Position numbers and translations under genes: made by a program. A DNA stretch of 64,000 nt from Prinsepia uniflora (taxonomy: Eukaryota; Streptophyta; Magnoliopsida; Rosales; Rosaceae), in contig CM064872.1 of the NCBI GenBank assembly GCA_032719365.1, positions 46,546,252 to 46,610,251 of the forward strand, read 5' to 3'. How positions within the stretch are numbered: position 1 is the stretch's first letter; every line of letters begins with the position of its first letter. This document shows, piece by piece, positions 23,372 to 36,190 of the stretch. Below the pieces are notes generated by a model. That model saw nothing but the letters and a program-made list of their open reading frames with translations, was not told the origin of the DNA and did no database searches.

Positions 23372-24383
23372 GCATGCATTAGTGTTATGTAAGAAACTGT
23401 CCACTCACAGTATTGCCACGTGCTCGAACCATGAACTGTAAGCTAATCCAAAGCCTCTGGAACGTCAAGGCCTGTCCAAATCACACACAAAGGTCACTAT
23501 CAACCTATATAAGTCCATATATAAAGCCCCAAAAACTCCCTGAATCTAGAACGTGTCCCAAACAAGCTTCCCGAGGAGAAAAGCCTCAATTTGTCCTATC
23601 AAACAATCTCCAATCGACCTAAAACCACCACCATTGGATTCAGAGTGGCGAAACCTTTTGAATAATTTTTACTTGACCTCAAAATTCGTTCCGACGTGAC
23701 CCCACGTGCAGGTCAAATTTTGGTCAACGAAAAGTCAACGGCCAACGCTGACGTCAGCAAATGGCAACGATGACATCAGTAAAAGTCAACGCTGATGTCA
23801 GCCCTAGTTGAATTGGCACTGACAAGGTCTGACACCCCTGCCACATGACAGCCCCTGATACGTGCCACGTGGCACCATCGATCCCATGCCACATGGCCCC
23901 TAGCACGTGTCAGATGTCGACATCATGACGTCACCAGGTGATGTCATCCTGATGTCATGATAATGGCATCACTCGTCGAAGAAGATGATGGGTGAAACTG
24001 TGCACCACCGTCATCGCCGCCGCTCTCCAGTTGGAAATCCTCCATTTTTGCCCGAAACTTCAAACCTCAATATCTCCCTCATTTCTCTACCAAATCTTAC
24101 AAAATATATATGGAAATTCGTCTACTCGAGCCAAGGGATCCAAAAATGAAACTAGAATTGAGAACATCTACCTAGATTTGAGGATACAAGCCTAGAAAGG
24201 TTTCGCCAAGCTTTCCTTCCTCATCACGATCACCACCTGCACGTTCCACCTTCCAAACTTAGTCCACTGTGATCGTGAGGGTCCCAAAAACACAATCCCG
24301 GCCTCAGTTCACTCTCAAAAGCCCTCAAAACCATGAATTAATGGTTGTATGTGTGTTATTTGTGTGTTTGTTTGGACGGGAAA

Positions 24384-24444
24384 AGGAGAGAGAGAGAGAA
24401 AGAGAGAGAGAGGAGGGGGGAGAGAGAGAGAGAGAGAATGAGAG
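24384..24444. repeat. (GA)n-rich microsatellite
   Basis: Interrupted GAGAGA tract of about 60 bp with a short G run. It lies in the region upstream of the ACGT array in solo LTR F (minus sense). A shorter GA tract lies at 4297-4318 in the matching place of LTR A. Confidence 0.9.
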
Positions 24445-25694
24445 TGATGATAATGATGTAATCCTTATCCAAACATCCCCAAAATATCCATATTTTCACA
24501 TTCCCAAAATACCCTTCCCCCAAATAGTAAGTCCATACACATCCTAGGGATAAATTCGTGCAATCATCCAAATAATTTCCGTAAAATCCCGAATAAATAT
24601 AAAAAAATACCAGTAAATTCTGAATTTACGGGTTGGGTCGTTACAATATGCATATAACTAAAACTGTATATCTTTGCTCGGTACCTCGACGAGGTGAAAA
24701 CTGGGTGCCATGCACCGTCACCTCACGTCCCCTAGAGCTCGGGGAACAGATGGCGCATTTTTAACTAGTGTTATGAGCTGCGTGGGTGAACAATCACGTG
24801 GAGGCTAGTTTGTGATCATACATACGGGTACTAGATACTAGCGACTCATAAGTGGGCTCTAACATCTCAATCTCATCAATGCCCCATGGACGAGTATGCA
24901 AATGAAACATGTGACTCAACTAGATACTTATCATGCATAACCATCAATTAGATACTTACCATGTATAACCATCTATTAAGGCACAACAATATGTTCAAGC
25001 AATCATCATATGATATGCATTCAATCATACTCCAAGAATAGTCCATATAGTAAAGCATGCATAAATGTTATGTGCCATAAATATAAACTTCATAAATCAT
25101 GCATATAATAGCTTTATAAAAACAAGTTTAGGGAAAGGGTCAGGGAGTCGAATCACCCGAAAAATCAATCTAACTGTGTTCTCCCAATCGGTCCAGCCCT
25201 ATGAAGACCATTCTCCAATATTAGAATCAACTTCAAAACCCAATCTATATTTTAAACCCCTTAAGGGTAGTTCAAAATGGGCCTAGAATCATCTAATATA
25301 GACGTAAGTAGGTTCTAAATTGCCCAACACCTTAGAAAACAGCACCTATGCATTGTCGAGAGCTGAAAATAGGATCTGAGCACCTTATCGGGGCTGGAAA
25401 ACCACTTTAAACTGTTCAAAACAACCTGAAAACTTGTCGACACACCGCCGTGGGCTAGAAACGTGTTGCACGCACCAATGGAGGGTCGGAAAACCCTCCT
25501 ATGCACCTCCTTGAGCTAGAAGGGGGCCTCACGCACTGGCTAGGAGCGACCATGCGGCCCCACACACGCGTCAACCTCTTTGCGGATGGCTGCACAGTTC
25601 CACATGTGTCGTACGCACAGTACAGTGCACATATGTGGAATATCCTAGTAATTTTTCCCTTTTACCCCAATCATAACTCCGTCAATTTCTAACA

Positions 25695-25721
25695 GAATAT
25701 GCTAATGCCGTTAGCATATTC
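25695..25721. repeat. 11-bp perfect inverted repeat
   Basis: GAATATGCTAA (25695-25705) and TTAGCATATTC (25711-25721) flank the 5-nt loop TGCCG. It is located in U3 of LTR J1. The counterpart in the other family 2 LTR (about 55464-55482) is degenerate. Confidence 0.9.
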
Positions 25722-26974
25722 CATCAAAAGTTGATGGTGACTTAATGGTAGTCCAGTTATCAGAGTCTCGTTGGAGTCCACGACTGAACCATCGTCGCCG
25801 CGGCCGTTCACAGAGGCTGAAAACTGGAAAAAAAACCCCAATTTTAACTCTAATTCACCCAATGACTTGAAATTAGTCCTAGAGTTTAGTTCTATACCTA
25901 CGGAAGCTCGAAACACATCGAAAGTCCCCGTTAAAACCCAGAAATCGTGAAGGTATCCTAGCACCGTTCAGGGTCCAAACCTAGCCCAAATTTGAATGCA
26001 ATTAGTCCAGGATTTAGCTTACAACCTCATAAATCGATTGGGGGATGAATTGGAACGGTTTACCTTCGTTTGATTCCTCACCTCTTCAAGTCACACTTCG
26101 CAGGTCTGAACTAGGTCGAAGTCCAAATTGAGCTGGGAGGGGTTCTTATCAAGCTTTGCAGGTCCTAGAGGCAAGACAAGGACCGCAAAATGCTCCCCTC
26201 CGGAGACCCACCATCGTTGCCTCCGCTGCATTGTTGATAGGAAAAGCAACATGAAATTACCCCATTAGTTTCATAAGACAGAGACAAAGAAGGATATAAG
26301 TTTAGAATCATGAAACTCTACCTCATTTGAGCGTAGAAGCTCCGGGTCATCGTTGGGTCTAAAATCGAGCTGAGCTCGCCATCTTGGGTCACAACAATTT
26401 CTAGGCCTCTCTGATGAGCTGAGTGATCAGAGGGCATGTAGATGATGCTATGGTGTTGTTTGGGTCGAAACGACAAGGTTGTGAGCTCAAAGAAGGGTTT
26501 TGGTTAAAAAAAAACATATTGGTGACCAAGGCAATGGTCATCGTCTTTTTCCTCCACCGGTGGGTTCATCTCTACCACACCAACTAGTTAAACAGTCCCC
26601 ATGTTTCAACTGGTTGCGAGTGGATTGTTGAATTGCTAATGCGTAGTGGTTTCTAGATAGTAAAGAGTGAGGCAGGAAGTCATGGTCTCACAGCTCGAGC
26701 AAGGATGAACAATGGTTTAGTTGATTCTGGAAATGTGGGTTGAGTATTGGTGCATGTGCTAGCATTTGATAGAACCAGGTGTCCCCATACGATCCAATGG
26801 TTGCACCCAAGGGTTTAGGGCAAAATCTTGGGCTTAGTGAGATAACCATTTGGGTTTGAATTCTCAATTGGGTTTGGGTCCAAACAAACTAACTTGAAAC
26901 TAAATATAAGCCAAAGAAAACTCTTATGGGTAAAATGGTAATTTACCCTTTTCATCTAGATTTTCAAAAAAAAT

Positions 26975-29778
26975 TGACACGACCCATCCCAATCCCCCCG
27001 GGATTACCATGGAATGTGTCATGCTCCCGTCTGACAAGAGGTGTCAGACAAGGGATAACCTGTTGCCACTGCCCAACCGGGCTTCCAGAGTGCGTAAGGA
27101 TCGATGGAGGAGGTGTGCAATGCTCTAGTCTCTGCTGCAGTCGCTTCCGGAATCAACCTGAAGGGCATTAAAACCAAAAGTTGTGAGTGGACGAAAATAA
27201 ACAAGTCTGTTTAAAACATTTATAAGACATTTATGCCCCTCAGTAAAAACATATTCATGCACCAAAAACCAATAATCACATATTTGTTTAGAAATAACCA
27301 TTAGGGCCTTAACCCGGAAACCAAAGCATAGTTTCAAATCTCAAAAGTCAATCCAAGAGTTATTTCATAAATCCAGTAATATTCATTTATTATTTTTCCA
27401 TCTCCGGCATCCCCGATGCCTAGCGTCCCTGACGCTTGACGTCCCCGACTTCATATCTCACGGTATTAAGCAATGCGTGCTGCCCGGGGTCTCACCGGGT
27501 CCATATCTCTGACATCCCCGATGTCTGACGTCTCTAACGTATAGCAATCCTGCTCCTGGATCACTATACGGTCTGGTAGCTCCGTACAATGAGCCCTCGC
27601 AGGCAATGCACCGTGACTTCTCCAGTGTCCCCGACACATGGAGGAGACCAGGATATATATCCTCATATCGAGATGGTTTTATGGAACACATTTTATTATT
27701 CATTTCCAAAATATCACAAGGGCCCTGCCCCGAATTTCCATAAAATCGTCATAAGTCCAAATAGTTGATTTAAATCCGAAATCATTTATTCAATTCCATT
27801 TTAGGGTCCCCGACCCGAAATCACATATATAAATCAACTGGGCCCCTGTCCCGATTTCATAAGTCAACTGGGCCCTTGGCCCGATTTCTCAAATCAACTG
27901 GGCCCTTGGCCCGAATTGATAAGTCAACTGGGCCCCTAGCCCGATTTTACTTTATCAAATCCGTAACCGTTTCATGAAATCATATCCGAACCACCATTTT
28001 GGAAATCAGTGCAGATTCAGAAAAATCTCGATTTACGTGCAAACACGTAAATCGCCTCGAAATGCGTGAAAACATATAAATTCACCGATATCCAAAATAA
28101 ATCATTTAATCACAATTATAACAATCATGAAACAGTTATGCATGCATCGAATTTATAAAACCAATGTCCACTCACAGACCGTTTAACCGAACGCCTCGAT
28201 ACGCGTGCCATAGGCATTCCCAGGCCACACCACTATCACCGGGACTCCCAATCCTGTCCAAATCACAATAGAGGGTTACTAACTCCTTCATTAACATCCT
28301 ATTAAAGTCCCGTGATTTTTCCGAAGTTTTAAGTATTTGAAAACTGGATTTAAAACCTTCGGACATCCCGAACAATATCGAAACGGGGTCCGATTGATAC
28401 GAAACCAACGCTAAAATGTTCGTTACATTGTATAGGGAAAAAGTCATGTTGACCTCACCTCGAGATACGTGCCCACGCGCCGTCACGCACTGCCGTGAGT
28501 GGCTACGCGTGAAAGCCACGCGCCTGCTACAGTCATCGTCTTCACCCGTATGTCCGGTAAACAAGTTTGATTACCCGCGATCTGACCCGATCAGATAGCC
28601 ATCAATTCATGCTCGATTCCTTCCGTTCTTGATCCTAAAACAATCATTAAATATCTAATTAGAGTTCTACGTCCTTAATTAACTCTGAGCAACCCTAAAT
28701 CAAGCTACTGACCCGTGATCACCCAAACGGGTCGATCACCCAAACTCAGTCATTTCCCAACCATTATCAAATTAACTTCACAGGAAGTGTACAAGGACCC
28801 AAACGAACCCAGAAGCACAAAAAATTGAACAAGAGCTCACCTGGAAGTCGTCGTCCACAGCACTGCGTTTTCCCTGAAAACAGTAGCCACCGTCCCAGCT
28901 CAGCCGTGGGTGGTTCCCTTCGAAAATGATACGGCTGAGCTCCAGACACTCCCAGAAAGCTAAACCCGTCCTTGGTTTGGTCCAACAAGGCTCAGAAATT
29001 AAATTCTGGATTTTCCCTCCAAGAACCCGAAAATGGTTTCTCACGGTTTCCTCTCCAATTCGACAGCCACACAAGCTCAGAATGATCCTCACAACTCACT
29101 CACAATGTCTTTAATCCAATTCAGTCGTTAAAAGTGCCTCAAAGCACCACGTAGGTCCACTATGTAAAGCTCCTGCACAGACCCGAAACCATTATTAAAT
29201 GGTGCCCATGATCTTCCAATCAGTTGCCAACTCAATCCCATGTGCAACCGCACTTCAAAGCTGCCCAAAATCAGTCCCTTAATGTTAAACAATCCGTGGG
29301 ATCGATCGCACAAACATCCCATTTTCACGGCTGTTGATCAACAGTGCACAGTGAAATTACCATTCTGCCTTGTGCAGAAAATTACCAAAATGCCCCTCAC
29401 GCATCTCGACTCAGGGCATCGAGACCTTCCTAACGGTCCTTGGCCCTCGGCCATCGGACCTCCCGACCAAAAAGTCAACATTTCCCCTTATTTCGTCCAA
29501 ATTACGAAAATGCCCTTGAACTTCCGAACGTCATAACTTCTTCCACGAATGTCGGAATCGAACGTGCCACCTGTCTATGAACTCGTGACGTCCCAAACTA
29601 TGTCTCGGTCATCGGTCAAAGTCCGTTTGACCATCCGAATTAAAAGTCAACGTTTTGCCCACGCCCAGGGGCAAAACGGTCATTTTGCACAATTCGTCCG
29701 AAATCACTCAACTAATCTCAGATTAGTAAATCATAATTAAATATTATTAAATCCCGATATTCGGGACGGGTCGTTACA
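26975..29778 (-). repeat. 3' LTR of element 1
   Basis: 2804 bp. Minus-strand order: TGTAACGACCCG start (29778), two W-box/GACAGGTGGCACG U3 modules, a CACGCG-rich section (about 28465-28530), the TGTAACGAACATTTT block (about 28412-28430), CTGTGAGTGGAC (28166-28177), ATGCATGCAT (28138-28147), a four-unit hairpin minisatellite (27831-27950), the far cassette boundary (27182-27192) and the end GGGTCGTGTCA. Compared with its partner it has lost about 50 bp near 29405-29415. Confidence 0.95.
27831..27950. repeat. 30-bp hairpin minisatellite, 4 units
   Basis: Units start at 27831, 27861, 27891 and 27921. The core is CTGGGCCCTTGGCCCGA and variants, each with a GGGCC/GGCCC inverted core. The partner LTR has only three units. 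Confidence 0.93.
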
Positions 29779-29791
29779 ACCTTCCCTCCTT
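29779..29791 (-). other. Polypurine tract of element 1
   Basis: On the minus strand AAGGAGGGAAGGT directly precedes the 3' LTR start TGTAACG. It is itself preceded by TTTCGAGGACGAAAT, the usual context in plant Ty3/gypsy elements. It would prime plus-strand DNA. Confidence 0.9.
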
Positions 29792-32700
29792 AACTAATTT
29801 CGTCCTCGAAATTACCAATATCCTTATTCCATATCCACCTCGTGGAAAAAAAATTTGGTCACACATCTTTGTACACTTGTACACCCAGTGACCAACACAA
29901 AGCTCGTCTGAACTCAGACGTCCCATCACGGTCTCTTACCGTACCGACCGTACTCGACACCGCGAGTGAAAATGATCACCTGATCCCTGTCAACTTACCA
30001 TTTAGCTGACTCATTAAGCTTGTCGGTTTCATTAAATCATCAATTCATAAGATGTCTGCTCCCCCTGGGAGTCACCAAAACACACCTGTCAGTCCATGCT
30101 GGCACCATCAGGCAAACTGTCACCATTAAGCTTTACCACCCTGGTAAGACTCAAACCATTGATGAAACAGTGACAACACCTCGTACTACATCACCCTCAA
30201 TGTAGCGTAAGATCAACCACATGATCTCAATTCGCAGGGCAAGCCCAACCTGCGACACATATCAATCTCAATGTCCATAACCGCCGACTCCGTCAGTGAA
30301 CCATGACGTTGGAAAATCACGGCGTAATAACCTCATGCAAGGCTACTCGTGGTTTCACAGACCACCAACTCACTCATCCTGAGTGTATGTATACCGTCAA
30401 CTTACTCAATCAAGTGGTGTAACTGGAACACATTGAATGCCAGCCCAGCAGCAATCACATATCTCCACACTAGGGTTCACTAGCCATCTGTGGCTAAGAG
30501 CGCCTGCTCGTACAATCACTGAACTCGACAAAAATAACTCTGCCCAGTGCATAGTACTCAATGTCCAGTTCACACCCACCACCAAATCCAATGGTGTCGG
30601 AACCAAGCCGATTACCGACACGTTTAATCACACAACACGGGTACATCCCATGTACCTCCATTAGGCACCACTCAGCCTGACCAGTATCAATCCTCGTACA
30701 ACGTACCCTATACGTACATCTATCCATCAATCCGTCTACAACCACCCAGGTCATAGCCAAACACGTTCCAATAATGGAGTACATTTGTCCAAACCAACAT
30801 GAGACAAAACGACTCCACCCATCATCCACTTCCAGTTCCGAATCCGAATTCGCAATTTCGTAAGAAATCCCGAATCCAAACCCAGACATCATATTTTTTA
30901 ATCCATGTCCAAATCCGAATCCGAAATCATTACTCCGTAAGCTAACATTGGAATAATCATCCCGCACCCAAATCCGGTAATCCACTTTCGAGCTTCGCAA
31001 TCGAATACCGAATCGTCACCTAGAAATTCGATTCCAAAACCCAAAATCTTGTTTACGTCCACCAAGACGTAACAAAACCGAACCTATCGGTTACCTGCTC
31101 AAAACACTCGATTGACTTCATACGGAAGCCAATCCCAATATTCACACGTCTAAGGTTGACAAAATCCGACCACATCGGAAACCTACTCACCCGAGTAACA
31201 AACCATATGGACTCCACTCCGAAAGGAAGTTCAGTCCCGGCATTTACGACTCACATATCAAGGTAAGAGTGATAAACTCACACCCAATCTGGATCATCAC
31301 GATCACGACCCAGATCCACCACTACGTCATCCGATAAGTAACATCACGATCCTAGATCGTCACATCGTCCAAAGTCGACAACATCACAAATCAGATCCAC
31401 CTAGGATCCACACATGCCCACATAGCTAACAATCCATCTGAAAGCTGATTGTAGGGTCTTACACCCTCATTGAATCATTCATCAAATTCCCCTTGGTGGA
31501 ATGACGACCTCGCATTTCACCACCACATCCGAAATCATACACAACTTCTTGTGTCCAATGACCCCAAGACAAACATGGGTCCACCCACCAATACACGCTC
31601 AACATACTGGTAGCAATAATCAACGTCAGCCAAGGCAGAAAATAAGAAGTCAACCCCAATGACTTCAGAATACCAATCACCGATGCGGGAACGAGCACTC
31701 CTCTCGTCCCCCAATCACAACTCTCCCCGAAACGGGAGTTCCAACCATGTTGGAAACAGACATGCTCCCAATGAGATGTCAAGTCCAACCACTGGACTGC
31801 CCACGTCCACACCTTACTTGGACCACCACGTGTCCAAAATCAATTCATTACTCGAACCTCACGTCCGTTAATAATCATTCATGCACACACCTCGATTCCG
31901 AACGGCAACTTCTCAACTCTTTCTGGATGTGCATACCTTACCGCCTTCGTCTCACATCTCAACCTTTACAGGTTCAATAACTTCCTTGTACTCTCTGGGG
32001 ATATTAGAAATATACCATCTTACCAATCTCGGAGTTGACAACAACTCCCCAAATCCACTGATTCTCATGACGTAGGGAACATCGTCCCTAGATTCCTCAA
32101 GTCTCAATCATACCTTTTTATCCATTCGTCACTTGTTATCTCATAACTGTTGGGACTCATCCCAACACGTCACAACCTCCACTGGATCCTATCCAGTCCA
32201 TGACTCAACCACCACTGAGTCGTAGATACCAATCATATGTCCAGCATGACGGAGTCACACCCCAACTCGTGGCTCATCGTCATCACAATCGCTGACACCA
32301 GCACCAACGCTAGTATCACCGACACTTGCCTCAACACACAGGCATCCACACATCCACACTAGCACACGAATATCCATGCTAGCACCCTGTGTGCCCAGTT
32401 GATACCCTAGATCTTCATTCATACCGAACGACGATCCCGTATCACCACTCGTACCCCACGACTATGGGTACCTCCAATTTGACCATCCGCACATCAGGAT
32501 AATGAACGTTCCATGAACGTCCCCTGATCCTCCAGTGTTAAAACCACACTAAATACCCTCGATAGCCAGTCATCTCGACACAACTATCGACCAACAGTGA
32601 TCACTTGTCAAGACCCATATCCATACCTCACACTATTATTCGACCCAACACGGAAATCCACATCATATCCCGTAACCGCATCCGTGGATCGAATCCCATA

Positions 32701-33332
32701 ATCCTGACTAGACTCACTTGAGTCATCCACATGGTCATCCACGACCTTAGCCGCACGTCGAAGCTCAAGTTCCCATTTAAAGCTCACTTTTCCTGTCCAT
32801 CAGTTATAAGTTAGGGTTCCAAAATCACACCCTAGGGTTCCACCGAACCCAACTGCATTCTGCAGTAAGATCCACAACCTGACCGACTCCACGGTCCTGA
32901 CATCGTATAGACTTCCAATCCAATCCAATCGTCAACTCAACGTGGGTACCATCTTGGGTTCCACCACGAAGGTCATCGGCTAACTCCGATGCACCAACAT
33001 CTCTTACCCTAGCCATCACCACCAGGTTCCATATTTTTGACCATTACTCAACTGAGTTTCGCATTTCCATATCATTATTCAAATGGGGTTCCCGGAACCT
33101 GGCTGTGCCCAGTAGCACGACCATCCATCATCACATGACCGAATAGACGGTCCCACATTACCAGTTAATCGTATACAACCCCACTTGGGTTGAATCGCAT
33201 CAATGCACGGCGTATCGGGCCAAACACACCCTATCCACTATTCAAATCCAAAACTATCTATCAGGTTGACAACGGAACTGCAGCCCAAAGAGACATCACA
33301 CCCTCGACCTTCGCGCACAAAAGAGCAAAACC

Positions 33333-33345
33333 TGCTCTGATACCA
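33333..33345 (-). other. Primer-binding site of element 1
   Basis: On the minus strand TGGTATCAGAGCA lies two bases after the 5' LTR end. It matches the canonical plant initiator-Met tRNA 3' end over TGGTATCAGAGC. Confidence 0.93.
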
Positions 33346-33347
33346 CT

Positions 33348-36185
33348 TGACACGACCCATCCCAATCCCCCCGGGATTACCATGGAATGTGTCATGCTCC
33401 CGTCTGACAAGAGGTGTCAGACAAGGGATAACCTGTTGCCACTGCCCAACCGGGATTCTAGAGTGCGTAAGGATCGATGGAGGAGGTGTGCGATGCTCCA
33501 GTATCTGCTGCAATCGCTTCCGGAATCAACCTGAAGGGCATTAAAACCAAAAGCTGCGAGTGGACGAAAATAAACAAGTCTGTTTAAAACATTTATAAGA
33601 CATTTATGCCCCTCAGTAAAAACATATGCATGCACCAAAAACCAATAATCACATATTTGTCTAGAAATAACCATTAGGGCCTTAACCCGGAAACCAAAGC
33701 ATAGTTTCAAATCCCAAAACTCAATCCAAGAGTTATTTCATAAATCCAGTAATATTCATTTATTATTTTTCCATCTCCGGCATCCCCGATGCCTAGCGTC
33801 CCTAACGCTTGACGTCCCCGACGTCATATCTCACGGTATTAAGCAACGCGTGCTACCTGGGGTCTCACCGGGTCCATATCTCTGACATCCCCGATGTCTG
33901 ACGTCTCTGACGTCTAGCAATCCTGCTCCTAGATCACTATACGGTCCGGTAGATCCGTACAATGAGCCCACGCAGGCAATGCACCGTGACTTCTCCAGTG
34001 TCCCCGACACTTGGAAGAGACGAGGATATATATCCTCATATCGAGATGGTTTTATGGAACACATTTTATTATTCATTTCCAAAATATCACAAGGGCCCTG
34101 CCCCGAATTTCCATAAAATCGTCATAAGTCCAAATAGTTGATTTAAATCCGAAATCATTTATTCAATTCCATTTTAGGGTCCCTGACCCGAAATCACATA
34201 TATAAATCAACTGGGCCCCTGGCCCGATTTCTCAAATCAACTGGGCCCTTGGCCCAAATTCATAAGTCAACTGGGTCCCTGGCCCGATTTTACTTTATCA
34301 AATCCGTAACTGTTTCATGAAATCATATCCGAACCACCATTTTGGACATCAGTGCAAATTCAAAAAAATCTCGATTTACGTGCAAACACGTAAATCGCCT
34401 CGAAATGCGTGAAAACATATAAATTCACCGATATCCAAAATAAATCATTTAATCACAATTATAACAATCATGAAACAGTTATGCATGCATCAAATTTATA
34501 AAACCAATGTCCACTCACAGACCGTTTAACCGAGCGCCTCGATACGCGTGCCATAGGCCTTCCCGGGCCACACCACTATCACCGGGACTCCCAATCCTGG
34601 CCAAATCACAATAGAGGGTTACTAACCCCTTCATTAACATCCTATTAAAGTCCCGTGATTTTTCCGAATTTTTAAGCATTTTAAAATTGGATTTAAAACC
34701 TTCGGACATCCCGAACAATATCGAAACGGGGTCCGATTGATACGAAACCAACGCTAAAATATTCGTTACATTGTACAGGGAAAAAGTCATGTTGACCTCA
34801 CCTCGAGATTCGTGCCCACGCGCTGTCACGCGCCGCCGTGAGTGGCTACGCGTGAAAGCCACGCGCCTGCTACAGTGACTGCTATAGTCATCGTCTTCAC
34901 CCGTACGTCTGGTAAACAGGTCTGATTACCCGCGATCTGACCCGATCAGATAGCCATCAATTCATGCACGATTCCTTCCGTTCTTGATCCTAAAACAGTC
35001 ATTAATTATCCAATTAGAGTTCTAGGTCCTTAATTAACTCTGAGCAACCCTAAATCAAGCTATTGACCTGTGATCACCCAAACGGGTCGATCACCCAAAC
35101 TCAGTCATTTCCCAACCATTATCAAATTAACTTCACAGGAAGTGTACAAGGACCCAAACGAACCCAGAAGCACAAAAAATTGAACAACAGCTCACCTGGA
35201 AGTCGTCGTCCACAGCACTGCGTTTTCCCTGAAAATAGTAGCCACCGTCCCAGCTCAGCCGTGGCTCGTTCCCTTCGAAAATGATACGGCTGAGCTCCAG
35301 ACACTCCCAGAAAGCTAAAACCGTCCTTGGTTTGGTCCAACAAGGCTCAGAAATTAAATTCTGGATTTTCCTTCGAAGAACCCGAAAATGGTTTCTCACG
35401 GTTTCCTCTCCAATTCGACAACCACACAAGCTCAGAATGATCCTCACAACTCACTCACAATGTCTTTAATACAATTCAGTCGTTAAAAGTGCCTCAAAGC
35501 ACCACACAGGTCCACTGTGTAAAGCTCCTGCACAGACCCGAAACCATTATTAAATGGTGCCCATGATCTTCCAATCAGTTGCCAACTCAATCCCATGTGC
35601 AACCGGACTTCAAGGCTGCCCAAAATCAGTCCCTTAATGTTAAACAATCAGTGGGATCGATCGCACAAACATCCCATTTTCACGGCTGTTGATCAACAGT
35701 GCACAGTGAAATTACCATTCTGCCCTGTGCAGAAAATTACCAAAATGCCCCTCACGCATCCAGACCCGCAACTCGATCATTCGGACTCCGATTGATGCGT
35801 GCCGCCTGTCTACGGACTCTGGGCATCGAGACCTTCCTAACGGTCCTTGGCCCTCGGCCATCGGACCTCCCGATCAAAAAGTCAACATTTCCCCTTATTT
35901 CGTCCAAATTATGAAAATGCCCTTGAACTTCCGAACGTCATAACTTCTTCCACGAATGTCGGAATCGAACGTGCCACCTGTCTATGAACTCGTGACGTCT
36001 CAAACTATGTCACGGTCATCGGTCAAAGTACGTTTGACCATCCGAATTAAAAGTTAACGTTTTGCCCACGCCTAGGGGCAAAACGGTCATTTTGCACAAT
36101 TCGTCCGAAATCACTCAACTAATCCCAGATTAGTAAATCATAATTAAATATCGTTAAATCCCGATATTCAGGACGGGTCGTTACA
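33348..36185 (-). repeat. 5' LTR of element 1
   Basis: 2838 bp with the same order of parts as its partner. The minisatellite here has three 30-bp units (34204-34293). It keeps a ~50-bp segment (about 35760-35815) lost from the 3' LTR and has a small extra stretch near 34873-34888. Confidence 0.95.
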
Positions 36186-36190
36186 AAAAT

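Larger units (their letters stand above)
22381..24645 (-). mobile_element. Solo LTR F (family 1-like) in LTR J1
   Basis: On the plus strand it starts TGACATGCC and ends GGGTCGTTACA, 2265 bp. Flanks ATACG (22376-22380) and ATATG (24646-24650) are a target duplication with one C/T difference. The family 2 LTR reads straight on across it, as the undisrupted copy at 54417 shows. It contains the cassette boundaries (GTAAGTGGAC about 22578, GTCCACTCACAG 23399-23410), two ATGCATGCA palindromes, GGGCTGGTACCC-type hairpins, and a TGACGTCA/CACGTG array (23695-23970). Confidence 0.82.
21806..26969 (-). mobile_element. Family 2 LTR J1, carrying solo LTR F
   Basis: It aligns by eye along its length with the LTR at 53854-56330. 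Shared points include AAAACCGATCCCATTTCACCC (about 21944), GGGTGCCATGCACCG (about 24710), the ACTAGATACTA(G/A)CGACTC stretch (about 24827) and the ending near 26560. Sequence on to 26969 would be its U3. The terminal TGACAC is decayed (TGTCGA at 21806). Without LTR F it is about 2.9 kb. Divergence from the other LTR is clearly higher than within elements 1 and 2, so this is an older insertion. The right edge is uncertain because element 1 sits there. Confidence 0.55.
29779..33347 (-). mobile_element. Noncoding internal domain of element 1
   Basis: 3569 bp between PBS and polypurine tract. It aligns by eye with the internal domains at 12238-14173 and 41730-44756. One example is the segment just after the PBS, GTCGAGG(A/G)TGTGAT followed by TGGGCTGCAGTTC. 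The longest frames (168 codons, minus, 30494-31000; others of 117 or less) are not conserved as frames in the other copies. The 168-codon frame is rich in Gly-Phe from a GGATTCGG simple repeat. I therefore call no gene. A degenerate gag relic is possible but unproven. Confidence 0.88.
26975..36185 (-). mobile_element. Complete element 1: LARD-type Ty3/gypsy derivative
   Basis: A 9211-bp element with TGACAC...GTTACA outer ends and perfect 5-bp target duplication AAAAT (26970-26974 and 36186-36190). Sense is minus: the 5' LTR is 33348-36185 and the 3' LTR is 26975-29778. An iMet-type primer-binding site, a Ty3/gypsy-style polypurine tract and a 3569-bp internal domain are all present. No intact gag, protease, RT, RNase H or integrase is visible, so mobility would need proteins from another element. 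A hand count over the first ~215 bp of each LTR shows about 8 substitutions, mostly transitions. It is inserted at or near the LTR/internal junction of the family 2 element. Confidence 0.96.

Noticed and set aside
24356..24571. Frame encoding a Leu/Ser-rich peptide over the GA tract
   Set aside because: Low-complexity translation of the (GA)n microsatellite.
30494..31000. 168-codon minus frame in element 1
   Set aside because: Gly/Phe-rich from a simple repeat. The matching place in element 2 (42581-42898) shares only short patches and shifts frame, so there is no sign of protein selection.
33333..33345. tRNA gene fragment
   Set aside because: Only the 3'-end complement is present directly after an LTR, which is a primer-binding site.
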